Source: Halobacillus halophilus DSM 2266 (GTDB lineage Bacteria > Bacillota > Bacilli > Bacillales > Halobacillaceae). Taken from it: a stretch of DNA of 64,000 nt. Where the stretch lies: NCBI RefSeq assembly GCF_000284515.1, contig NC_017668.1:496001-560000 (forward strand). The letters are read 5' to 3'. The translations under genes were made by a program, and so were the position numbers. Shown here piece by piece: positions 41,195 to 48,705 of this stretch. The notes beneath the pieces were generated by a model. It saw only the letters and a list, made by a program, of their open reading frames with translations, had not been told where the DNA came from and made no database searches. The stretch's first letter is position 1, and every line of letters starts with the position of its first letter.

Positions 41195-41959
41195 ATGGGA
41201 AATCATTTTGAAGGTAGAACCGCATTTGTAACCGGAGGAAGCCGTGGGATCGGGAAAGGAATTGCCCGTCGTTTCGCGGAAGAAGGAGCTAATGTAGCCA
41301 TTATTGATGTGAACGAAGAGGCTTTACAGGAAGTTGAGAGTGAATTTAAGGAAGATGGTTTTGATATTTACTGCAAAACAGCCAACGTCGTAGAGTTCAG
41401 TCAAGTGGAAGCGGCGGTCCAGGAGGTACATGAGAAATTCGGATCGGTTGATATTCTGGTGAATAATGCCGGGGTTATTCGTGACAATATGCTGTTTAAA
41501 ATGACCGATTCCGACTGGGATACGGTGATGGATGTTCACTTAAAAGGGTCCTTTAACTCAGCACGCGCGGTACAAAAGTATATGGTTGAAAATAAGTATG
41601 GACGGATTATTAATATTTCATCAACGTCGGCACTAGGTAATCGAGGACAGGCAAACTATGCAACAGCGAAAGCTGGTCTGCAGGGATTTACCAAGACTCT
41701 TGCAATTGAGTTAGGAAAATTTGGAATCACGGCAAATGCTGTAGCTCCAGGGTTTATTGAGACCGAGATGACGAAGGAAACAGCTGCCCGGATCGGGATT
41801 TCGTTCGAGGATCTGGTGCAGGCAAGCGTGGAGAAAATCCCGGCAGGACGGAGCGGGAAACCAGAGGATATCGCGAACGCTGTTGCTTTTTATGCGGATG
41901 AGCGCTCGTCGTTTGTAAACGGCCAGGTCATTTATGTTGCCGGCGGTCCTAAAGACTAA
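41195..41959 (+). CDS. SDR-family 3-hydroxyacyl-CoA/ketoreductase-type dehydrogenase
   Basis: A 254-residue classical short-chain dehydrogenase. TGGSRGIGKGIA binds NAD(P), followed by NNAGVIRDN, the catalytic Ser in INISSTSALG and Tyr/Lys in YATAK. It resembles FabG/PhaB-type enzymes; in this operon it most likely oxidises the 3-hydroxyacyl-CoA formed by the MaoC hydratase. ATG 41195 is taken because GGGAGG is then 9 bases upstream; ATG 41189 is too close. Confidence 0.88.
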   Translation: MGNHFEGRTAFVTGGSRGIGKGIARRFAEEGANVAIIDVNEEALQEVESEFKEDGFDIYCKTANVVEFSQVEAAVQEVHEKFGSVDILVNNAGVIRDNMLFKMTDSDWDTVMDVHLKGSFNSARAVQKYMVENKYGRIINISSTSALGNRGQANYATAKAGLQGFTKTLAIELGKFGITANAVAPGFIETEMTKETAARIGISFEDLVQASVEKIPAGRSGKPEDIANAVAFYADERSSFVNGQVIYVAGGPKD

Positions 41960-41979
41960 CAGGGAGGAGGAAGCTGACT

Positions 41980-42414
41980 ATGTTTGAGCATACGATTGGC
42001 AAAAGGTCTGAAAAAGTAAAAAACAGAGTAGAGCGAGGCGCCGTGAAAAAGTTTGCGGAAGCCATCGGGGATTTGCATCCTATTTATACGGATGAAGAAA
42101 ATTACTCCCGAAATATAGCGCCGCCGACATTTCCAAGAATATTCGATTACGGATCCATCGAAGAGTTGAACCTGCCGAATAAAGGATTGATTCACGGCGA
42201 ACAAAACTATCATTACGAGCGTCCGCTTTTTGTAGAGGAAGAAATACTCTGTTATGCCGAAGTAGAAGATTACTATGAACGCAGCGGTAAGAGCGGCAAT
42301 ATGGGATTTTTAAAAGTGAAAAGATATGGCGAAGATCCGGAAGGCAAGCTTATTTTCTCAGAAGAGCAGGTGGTTATTATCACGGAAGCAGTGCGAAAGG
42401 GGATGACGGTATGA
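41980..42414 (+). CDS. MaoC-like dehydratase, N-terminal-type (FAS1-like) subunit
   Basis: A 144-residue hotdog protein. FAEAIGDLHPIYTDEENY followed by IAPPTFPRIFDYG is the N-terminal half-type of MaoC/FAS1-like hydratases, and NYHYERPLFVEEEILCYAEV is the long hotdog helix/strand region. Such proteins pair with a second MaoC subunit to make a hydratase for bulky enoyl-CoAs. The stop overlaps the next start as ATGA, consistent with a 1:1 complex. GGAGGAGG precedes the ATG. Confidence 0.82.
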   Translation: MFEHTIGKRSEKVKNRVERGAVKKFAEAIGDLHPIYTDEENYSRNIAPPTFPRIFDYGSIEELNLPNKGLIHGEQNYHYERPLFVEEEILCYAEVEDYYERSGKSGNMGFLKVKRYGEDPEGKLIFSEEQVVIITEAVRKGMTV

Positions 42415-42830
42415 CTGGACTGAAGGACTTGCAAGTGGGCGAGTCACTCGAAGAGATTACACTCCCTCCTGTATCCAGGCTTGACCTTATTAAATATGCG
42501 GGCGCTTCAGGAGACTACAATCCGATTCATACGATTGATGAGGAAGCAGAAAAGGCTGGTCTTCCAGGGATTATTGCTCATGGAATGTGGACGATGGGAA
42601 ACTTAGCGAAGCTGTTCACACCTTATTTTGAGGAAGGTTTTATCCAGGACTATTCGATCCGCTTTAAAGGAATGGTTTTCCTGAACGATGTGATTACTCT
42701 GCATGCGGTTCTTGATGAACAAGGAGAAGAAGAGCTGAACTTCTCTGTCCGTGCCGCTAACCAGGATGGCAGAGACGTCATTAAAGGAAGCGTCGTATTT
42801 TGTAAGCGTTTTATTACAGCAGCTACATAA
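42411..42830 (+). CDS. MaoC-family enoyl-CoA hydratase, catalytic-type subunit
   Basis: A 139-residue hotdog protein with the hydratase-2 motif YAGASGDYNPIHTIDEEAEK (catalytic Asp/His), then GLPGIIAHGMWTMGN. It would hydrate trans-2-enoyl-CoA to the (R)-3-hydroxyacyl-CoA. Translationally coupled with the preceding MaoC-like subunit. No crotonase-type hydratase is present in the whole island, so this pair is the likely hydratase for the pathway. Confidence 0.86.
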   Translation: MTGLKDLQVGESLEEITLPPVSRLDLIKYAGASGDYNPIHTIDEEAEKAGLPGIIAHGMWTMGNLAKLFTPYFEEGFIQDYSIRFKGMVFLNDVITLHAVLDEQGEEELNFSVRAANQDGRDVIKGSVVFCKRFITAAT

Positions 42831-42855
42831 AACGGGGTAACGGAGGGACAATTTC

Positions 42856-44085
42856 ATGAATTTTGAATACTCACATAAAGTGAAAGATCTTCAGAAAAAA
42901 TTGAATACCTTTATGAAGGACTATATTTATCCCAATGAAGCGGTTTATGAATCCCAGCTTAATCAGCAGGACCGTTTTGCTGATGTGCCGCCTATTATGG
43001 AAGAGTTGAAAGGGAAAGCCAAAGAAGCCGGGTTGTGGAATTTATTTTTACCGGATAGTGAACGAGGAGCGGGTCTTTCCAATCTTGATTACGCTCCTCT
43101 ATGCGAAATTATGGGCCGATCGAGCATCGCGCCAGAAGTGTTCAACTGTGCTGCTCCGGACACAGGAAACATGGAAGTATTGGAGCGATATGGAACGAAG
43201 GAACAGAAAGAACAGTGGCTGCGTCCTTTATTGGATGGAGAAATCCGCTCCTGCTTTTCCATGACAGAGCCGGACGCCGCCTCCTCTGATGCGACTAATA
43301 TTCAAACGAGTATAGAACGAGTCGGGGATGAATACGTCATCAACGGAACGAAATGGTGGTCATCCGGAGCGGGAGATCCTCGCTGCAAGATTAGTATTGT
43401 TATGGGAAAAAACGATCCGGATGCTCCTAAGTATGACCAGCAGTCGATGATTCTGGTTCCTCTTGATACCAGGGGAGTGACGATTAAACGGACACTTCCG
43501 GTTTTTGGTTACGATCATGCGCCGCATGGACACGCGGAGATTGAGTTTACGGACGTTCGAGTTCCTGCTTCCAATTTGATTTGGGGAGAAGGAAAAGGGT
43601 TTGCTATTGCTCAAGGGAGACTGGGTCCGGGAAGAATTCATCACTGCATGAGAACGATTGGAGCAGCCGAACGAGCGCTGGAAGAAATGTGTAAACGGGT
43701 GCAGGAGCGTGAAACGTTTGGGAAAAAGCTTGCTGATCAGGGTGTGATTCGTGAATGGATTGCGGACTCGAGGATTGAGATTGAGCAGGCGAGGCTTCTT
43801 ACGTTAAAAGCGGCTCATATGATGGATACGATCGGAAACAAAGAAGCGAAGGCGGAGATTGCGATGATCAAAGTAGTGGCTCCGAATATGGCTCTGAAAG
43901 TCATTGACCGTGCGATTCAAGCGTTTGGCGCAGCAGGCGTCAGCCAGGATACGATTCTGGCGTCGCAGTGGGCAAATATCCGGACGCTACGACTGGCGGA
44001 CGGACCCGATGAAGTTCACCGCCGCGCGGTTGCTAAATATGAGCTTAAGAAAACGCAGGATCGGAGTGGCGAATATGCACGCTAA
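42856..44085 (+). CDS. Acyl-CoA dehydrogenase, FadE2/ACAD11-like
   Basis: 409 residues, slightly longer than typical ACADs. [20 protein letters not shown] and [20 protein letters not shown] (the GAGDPRC pattern) are typical of the ACAD10/11-FadE2 subgroup, and [18 protein letters not shown] replaces the usual YEGT-EIQ end. GGAGGG precedes the ATG. It is in the same operon as the 40003 ACAD, so the two might act on different chain ends or form a mixed complex (inference). It overlaps the next SDR gene by 11 bases. Confidence 0.88.
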   Translation: MNFEYSHKVKDLQKKLNTFMKDYIYPNEAVYESQLNQQDRFADVPPIMEELKGKAKEAGLWNLFLPDSERGAGLSNLDYAPLCEIMGRSSIAPEVFNCAAPDTGNMEVLERYGTKEQKEQWLRPLLDGEIRSCFSMTEPDAASSDATNIQTSIERVGDEYVINGTKWWSSGAGDPRCKISIVMGKNDPDAPKYDQQSMILVPLDTRGVTIKRTLPVFGYDHAPHGHAEIEFTDVRVPASNLIWGEGKGFAIAQGRLGPGRIHHCMRTIGAAERALEEMCKRVQERETFGKKLADQGVIREWIADSRIEIEQARLLTLKAAHMMDTIGNKEAKAEIAMIKVVAPNMALKVIDRAIQAFGAAGVSQDTILASQWANIRTLRLADGPDEVHRRAVAKYELKKTQDRSGEYAR

Positions 44086-44848
44086 ACAGCTTTTTGATCT
44101 TACGGATAAAGTGGCCATTGTGACCGGAGGAGGCCGGGGACTTGGTAAACAAATCGCAGAAGGTTTTGCGGAATCAGGTGCCCACGTTGTGGTTTGTTCA
44201 CGTAAGCTGGATGCCTGCGAAGAAGTAAGCAGCCAATTAAAAGAACTAGGCGTAGACTCACTTGCTTTTGAATGCGATGTTACGAATCCCGACAGTATGC
44301 AAAAGGTCGTGGATGAAACCGTCAATCATTTTGGACGCATCGATATATTAGTAAATAATAGCGGAGCGACCTGGGGAGCTCCGGCAGAGGAAATGCCGCT
44401 TGAAGCCTGGCAGAAAGTGTTTAACGTAAATGTGACGGGGACATTTCTCATGTCGCAAATCGCAGGAAAAGTTATGCTCGAGCAAGGGTCAGGCAAAATC
44501 ATTAACATTTCATCTGTCGCCGGCTTAAAAGGATCAGATCCAAAATACATGGACACGATTGGCTATAACTCAAGTAAAGGAGCTGTTCTTACCTTCACCA
44601 AGGATCTTGCGGTCAAGTGGGGGCCACGGGGAATATGTGTGAATGCGATTGCTCCAGGGTTTTTCCCGACAAAGATGTCCAAAGTACTTATGGAAAGAGG
44701 CGGAGATGCCTTTCTTGAAGGCACACCTTTACGGAAGTTTGGTAGCGAAGATGATTTAAAAGGAGCGGCTATTTTCTTAAGCTCAGCGGCTTCTGACCAT
44801 GTGACAGGTGACGTCATCATCGTGGATGGCGGCACACATGCCATGTAA
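44075..44848 (+). CDS. SDR-family dehydrogenase
   Basis: 257 residues. [20 protein letters not shown] is the NAD(P) site, with [18 protein letters not shown] and the catalytic YNSSK. It resembles gluconate-5-dehydrogenase/3-oxoacyl-ACP reductase-like SDRs. ATG 44075 (CGGAGTGG upstream) overlaps the stop of the preceding ACAD, so the long frame beginning at 43904 is rejected. It is the last gene of operon I; repeat element C starts 5 bases after its stop, with no separate terminator. Confidence 0.87.
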   Translation: MHAKQLFDLTDKVAIVTGGGRGLGKQIAEGFAESGAHVVVCSRKLDACEEVSSQLKELGVDSLAFECDVTNPDSMQKVVDETVNHFGRIDILVNNSGATWGAPAEEMPLEAWQKVFNVNVTGTFLMSQIAGKVMLEQGSGKIINISSVAGLKGSDPKYMDTIGYNSSKGAVLTFTKDLAVKWGPRGICVNAIAPGFFPTKMSKVLMERGGDAFLEGTPLRKFGSEDDLKGAAIFLSSAASDHVTGDVIIVDGGTHAM

Positions 44849-44852
44849 AAAA

Positions 44853-45526
44853 AGCTCTGTTAAGCGCTATTGTTGATTTTTCATGAAAAAACTTATTAAG
44901 CAATAGGGCCGAATAGTTGAAGACTCAGTTTCGAGGTAATTCAGGTCCGTCGCCGAAAAATAGATGAGGTCGGCTACGGAAACAACTCGCTTTCCTGCGG
45001 GGGAACTGGCAAGCCTCCTCGGTCGTTGACACTCCCTGTGGGGTCTCGCCTCGCTCCTTCTCCCGCGGGAGTCTCCTTGTTTCCTTCGCCTCCCTATGAA
45101 TGAAGAGTGAACGGACCCTTCTATAGGTGAAAAGGAAAGTTTGATCCGCCTCAAGTGCTTATATAACGGGATTCATTCAGCTGGATAAGCTCGTTGTTAA
45201 AAATGTCTCTCCATCATAAACCAGCGTTTTTTAAACATATTTCGAGCTCCATATATTGCAAGGTCCGGAGGGGGACGATGTAGACTCCTGCGGGATGAAC
45301 ATGATCGGTGAGACCCCGTAGAGCTTGCTCGAGGAGGCTCAGCACAGAAGAGGAGGTTCGACTAAGAACGCCACGTCCTGTGGCAACGTCGAACGACCCT
45401 GCGTCGTGCAGGGCCGGAAAGCGAAATCGTCACCCGCAGGACCTTCTGCTCAACAAATATCTCGAAATCAAGTCTTCCAGAAAAGGGAGCTTAACTTTAA
45501 AATAATCACGGAAATTTAATAGAGAC
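44853..45526 (-). repeat. Composite inverted repeat element, copy C (core inverted relative to arms)
   Basis: 674 bp. The left arm AGCTCTGTTAAG...TGTTGATTTTTCAT with AATAGGGCCG matches the right arm of copy B in reverse, and the right arm (GGGAGCTTAACTTTAA) matches B's left arm in reverse. The core (44920-45476) nonetheless reads in the same direction as B's core. The subfamily differs from A/B/E in its spacer and is shared with D. It contains a 68-base nested insert (45346-45413). Flanks are A-rich with no perfect duplication. Confidence 0.8.
45346..45413. repeat. Nested hairpin insert inside element C
   Basis: Absent from copies A, B and E at the same point of module 2. It is built from CCACGTCCTGTGG and CCCTGCGTCGTGCAGGG hairpins within a GTTCGAC...GTCGAAC inverted repeat. 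It looks like a second, smaller repeat family inserted in the first. Confidence 0.6.
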
Positions 45527-45547
45527 AAAAAATAGAGGAGTGAAATT

Positions 45548-46720
45548 ATGACAGAACGTGATGCGGTTATTGTATCAGCGGTACGAACAGCGATAGGCAA
45601 GCAGGGAGGGACACTAGCCAAAGTACCAGCCCATGTGCTTGGAGCAGAAGTGATTAAGGAAGCAGTCAAACGAGCTGGAGTCGACGTGGATATGATTGAA
45701 GATGTAATTATGGGAAACGTGTTAAGCGGTGGCGGCAATGTGGCGCGTCTATCGGCTTTACAGTCGGGGCTGTCTATTAACCTGCCTGGTTTAACAGTGG
45801 ACAGGCAATGCGGCTCCGGTCTCAATGCCATTTATCTCGCTGCGCAGGCCATTCGAGCAGGCAGTGGAGATGTCTATGTGGCCGGTGGCACGGAGAGTAT
45901 GAGTCAGGCGCCTTACTTGATGGAGCGCCCGGAAAGAGCTTTCAGCCCGGTTCCTCCGAAGTTTAAGAAATCACAGTTGGCACCAAAAGAGATTGGTGAT
46001 CCTCCGATGGGGATTACGGCTGAAAATCTTGCGGAGAAATACAGCATTCCAAGAGAAGAACAAGATCAATTCGCTCAGCAAAGCCAGCAAAGAATGGGGA
46101 TGGCGATAGAGGAAGGACGGTTTGAAGAGCAGATCGTACCGCTTGAGATACCCGTTCGAAAAGGCGCCCCCATTGAATTTAAGGTAGATGAACACCCAAG
46201 ACCTGATTCAACCGTGGAGGGTATGGCTAAATTACGTCCGGCTTTTCTTGAAGAAGGAACGGTAACCGCTGGAAACAGCTCTGGTTTAAATGATGCTGCT
46301 TCTGCTCTGATGGTTATGTCGAGAGAAAAAGCAGATGAAGCAGGCTTGACTCCATTAGCCACTGTGAAGGCTTGCGCCGTGGCCGGAGTAGATCCAAATA
46401 TTATGGGAATCGGTCCTGTGCCTGCCACTCAGAAAGTATTGGAAGAGACGGGTCTTGGTCTGGATGATATGGACATTATCGAGATTAACGAAGCGTTTGC
46501 TGCGCAGGTACTTGCTTGTAATAAAGAAATGGAGATGGATCTTGAGAAAGTGAATGTTAATGGAGGAGCGATTGCTCACGGGCACCCTCTGGGAGCGACA
46601 GGAGCCATTCTTGCGACTAAAGCCATTTATGAACTGAAACGAAGTGGTGGTCAATACGCTTTAGTTACAGCTTGCATCGGCGGTGGTCAGGGAATTGCGA
46701 TGATTCTTGAACGTGGATGA
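45548..46720 (+). CDS. Thiolase (acetyl-CoA C-acyltransferase)
   Basis: 390 residues. The nucleophilic Cys is in DRQCGSGLNAI, the His in GGAIAHGHPLGATGA and the second Cys in TACIGGGQG; NEAFAAQ is also conserved. It cleaves 3-ketoacyl-CoA with CoA, the last beta-oxidation step, or condenses acetyl-CoA. GAGGAG lies 9 bases before the ATG. First gene behind element C and upstream of the TetR gene. The short distance (22 bases) from C suggests the promoter lies in or across the element, or that transcription reads through. Confidence 0.9.
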   Translation: MTERDAVIVSAVRTAIGKQGGTLAKVPAHVLGAEVIKEAVKRAGVDVDMIEDVIMGNVLSGGGNVARLSALQSGLSINLPGLTVDRQCGSGLNAIYLAAQAIRAGSGDVYVAGGTESMSQAPYLMERPERAFSPVPPKFKKSQLAPKEIGDPPMGITAENLAEKYSIPREEQDQFAQQSQQRMGMAIEEGRFEEQIVPLEIPVRKGAPIEFKVDEHPRPDSTVEGMAKLRPAFLEEGTVTAGNSSGLNDAASALMVMSREKADEAGLTPLATVKACAVAGVDPNIMGIGPVPATQKVLEETGLGLDDMDIIEINEAFAAQVLACNKEMEMDLEKVNVNGGAIAHGHPLGATGAILATKAIYELKRSGGQYALVTACIGGGQGIAMILERG

Positions 46721-46792
46721 AATCCGTCGTTTTCGTGTGATTTAGGAATGTTATAATAACGTATCATCCCTAAACGAGAGGACAATGCAGCG

Positions 46793-47362
46793 ATGAAACA
46801 GAAAATGATTGATGTCAGCATTCATCTATTTGACAAAAAAGGCTTCACGGAAACGTCGATTCAGGAAATCGTGGACGAACTGGGAGTCACCAAAGGTACA
46901 TTTTATTATTACTTTACTAATAAACAGGAATTGTTAACGACGATTCATTTAAACTTCATTGAATTTCTCCTTAAAAAACAGGATGAAATTCTTCAGGATG
47001 AAGCAAAGGATTCCAGGGAAAAGTTGCGTGCGATGATTTATATGGTTCTGCAAAGTATTAACGAGCGAAAAAAAAGCGCGAGGATCTTTTTCCGTGAAAT
47101 GCGTAATTTGGGGCCCAAGTACCTGGAGCAGAATGTTGAAAAAAGAGATCAGTTCCGTAAAAATCTACAGCAGCTTGTGGAAGAAGGTATTCGTAAAGGA
47201 GAGTTTCAGGAAGACCTCCATGCCGACATGGTTACGCGCGGAATACTAGGAATGACAAACTGGAGTTATTACTGGTATAACCCTGAGGGAGATGTATCAG
47301 CTGAAGAACTCACAGACATTTATGTAGAGATCCTGTTAAATGGAATTAATAAAAGCGACTAA
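46793..47362 (+). CDS. TetR-family regulator of the catabolic island
   Basis: 189 residues. HTH: MIDVSIHLFDKKGFTETSIQ, then GVTKGTFYYYFTNKQELL. The C-terminal ligand domain (LQSINERKKSARIFFREMRN, then WSYYWYNPEGD) is typical of TetR proteins controlling fatty-acid or acyl-CoA genes (FadR/KstR-like). GAGAGGAC precedes the ATG. The only regulator in the island; likely ligand an acyl-CoA intermediate. A CTAACCGGTTAG site lies just behind it, upstream of the thioesterase, and a related site controls operon I at 39936. Confidence 0.87.
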   Translation: MKQKMIDVSIHLFDKKGFTETSIQEIVDELGVTKGTFYYYFTNKQELLTTIHLNFIEFLLKKQDEILQDEAKDSREKLRAMIYMVLQSINERKKSARIFFREMRNLGPKYLEQNVEKRDQFRKNLQQLVEEGIRKGEFQEDLHADMVTRGILGMTNWSYYWYNPEGDVSAEELTDIYVEILLNGINKSD

Positions 47363-47403
47363 CGTGATCGCTTCCCTTATTAAAGGGGTTTATTCAAAGG
47401 ATA

Positions 47404-47415
47404 CTAACCGGTTAG
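47404..47415. promoter_or_regulatory. TetR-type operator
   Basis: CTAACCGGTTAG, a perfect 12-bp palindrome (embedded in ATACTAACCGGTTAGAAG) between the tetR gene and the thioesterase, 15 bases before the start codon. It matches the core of the site at 39936. Confidence 0.55.
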
Positions 47416-47430
47416 AAGGGAGGGTGACAC

Positions 47431-47838
47431 TTGAATCATGAAATACGAGTGAGAGTCCGGTTCTGTGAAACGGATATGGCGGGGCACATAAACAATACGA
47501 GTTATTTCATTTATCTAGAGGAAGCCCGGGGGAAATTCTTTCAGGAAGTAATTCCGGAGGAGCTGAACTCATCTGGCCAGTTCATTTTGGCTTCCACGAA
47601 GTGCGATTTCGTCAGTCAGGCCTATTTTGGGCAGGAATTGATCGTGTCTTCCTGGGTCTCACACATTGGAAACAGCAGCTTCTACTTTACTCACAGCATA
47701 GAAGCAGCCAACACTGGAGAACGGATTGCAGATTCGGAAGCCGTAGTCGTTCATTTTAATTATGAAGCGCAGAAAAGTGAAACGATCCCACAACATTTGC
47801 GTGATGCACTTGAAAGTCATCTTGTACAGAATTCATAA
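47431..47838 (+). CDS. 4HBT-type acyl-CoA thioesterase
   Basis: A 135-residue hotdog protein. RFCETDMAGHINNTSYFIYL carries the D-x-x-G-H/N-x-Y pattern of 4-hydroxybenzoyl-CoA/YbgC-type thioesterases (Asp nucleophile or base). It hydrolyses acyl-CoA to acid and CoA, perhaps freeing CoA from dead-end products. The TTG start is supported by GGGAGGGTGA 6 bases upstream. It is followed 20 bases later by an SDR gene. Confidence 0.85.
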   Translation: MNHEIRVRVRFCETDMAGHINNTSYFIYLEEARGKFFQEVIPEELNSSGQFILASTKCDFVSQAYFGQELIVSSWVSHIGNSSFYFTHSIEAANTGERIADSEAVVVHFNYEAQKSETIPQHLRDALESHLVQNS

Positions 47839-47858
47839 GAAGAAAGGAGAGGGTAATC

Positions 47859-48638
47859 ATTTCTAGATTTAAAGGTACGATAGCTGTGGTAACGGGCGCG
47901 GGCAGCGGAATTGGCGAACAGACGGCTGCCCGGCTTGCCTCCGAGGGGGCTCAAGTTATTCTGGTGGGACGGACTGTATCCAAGCTCGAGCGAGCAGCTC
48001 AGCAGATTAATGATGGCCTGAGTGAACCCGCAGCTGTTATTTTTCAGGCGGATGTGACGAAAGAAGAGGAAGTACAGGGGCTGGCTGATTTTATTGAGCA
48101 GAAGTCAGGAGACCTTCACATTCTTGTAAACAATGCGGGAACCTCAGGGAATTCTAGCATTCTTAATATGGAAGAATCAGAGTGGGACAGAATCCAGAAC
48201 ACAAATTTAAAAAGCGTGTATCTGGTTTCAAAAGCACTTGGACGTCTCATGATCAATAGTAAGGAGCAAGATGAGGGAGAAGTCAATCGGTCGATTGTAA
48301 ATGTCGCTTCCTTATCTGGACATAAAGCAGGGGCCAAGATCCCTCATTACAGCTCCTCCAAAGCGGCGGTCATCAATTTTACCAAGTCACTGGCGTTAGA
48401 GTTTGCTCCTTATGGGATCCGGGTGAATTCGGTTTCCCCTGGTTTTGCAGAAACTCCATTGACTGAAGAAGGATTAAAAAATAAGCGATTTGAAGAAGCC
48501 ATTCAGCGCAATACGGCGCTCGGGCGGGTGGGGAGGCCTGAAGAAATTGCAAAGGTGATTACTTTTGCTGCGTCAGACGAAGCTTCCTACATGACGGGGT
48601 CAGATTTATTAGTAGATGGCGGATGGATGATTACTTAA
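47859..48638 (+). CDS. SDR-family dehydrogenase with apparent ATT start
   Basis: About 259 residues. A normal SDR N-terminus is seen only if translation begins at ATT 47859: (M)SRFKGTIAVVTGAGSGIGEQ. AAAGGAGAGGG lies about 6 bases before ATT. The first standard codon, GTG 47886, would delete the first beta strand and lies too far from the site. NNAGTSGN, NVASLSGHKAG and the catalytic YSSSK follow; the end ASYMTGSDLLVDGGW is typical. Probably a hydroxyacyl-CoA dehydrogenase in operon II. Confidence 0.87.
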   Translation: MSRFKGTIAVVTGAGSGIGEQTAARLASEGAQVILVGRTVSKLERAAQQINDGLSEPAAVIFQADVTKEEEVQGLADFIEQKSGDLHILVNNAGTSGNSSILNMEESEWDRIQNTNLKSVYLVSKALGRLMINSKEQDEGEVNRSIVNVASLSGHKAGAKIPHYSSSKAAVINFTKSLALEFAPYGIRVNSVSPGFAETPLTEEGLKNKRFEEAIQRNTALGRVGRPEEIAKVITFAASDEASYMTGSDLLVDGGWMIT

Positions 48639-48705
48639 TTTTTTCTAAAAAAGAAAACGCTTACAAAAGTTCTTTGGATCTGAACTTGAAAAAGGAGAGG
48701 TATTC

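Noticed and set aside
43904-44074. N-terminal extension of the SDR gene to 43904
   Set aside because: The extension is read in a shadow frame of the acyl-CoA dehydrogenase gene. ATG 44075 has its own ribosome binding site and gives the normal SDR N-terminus.
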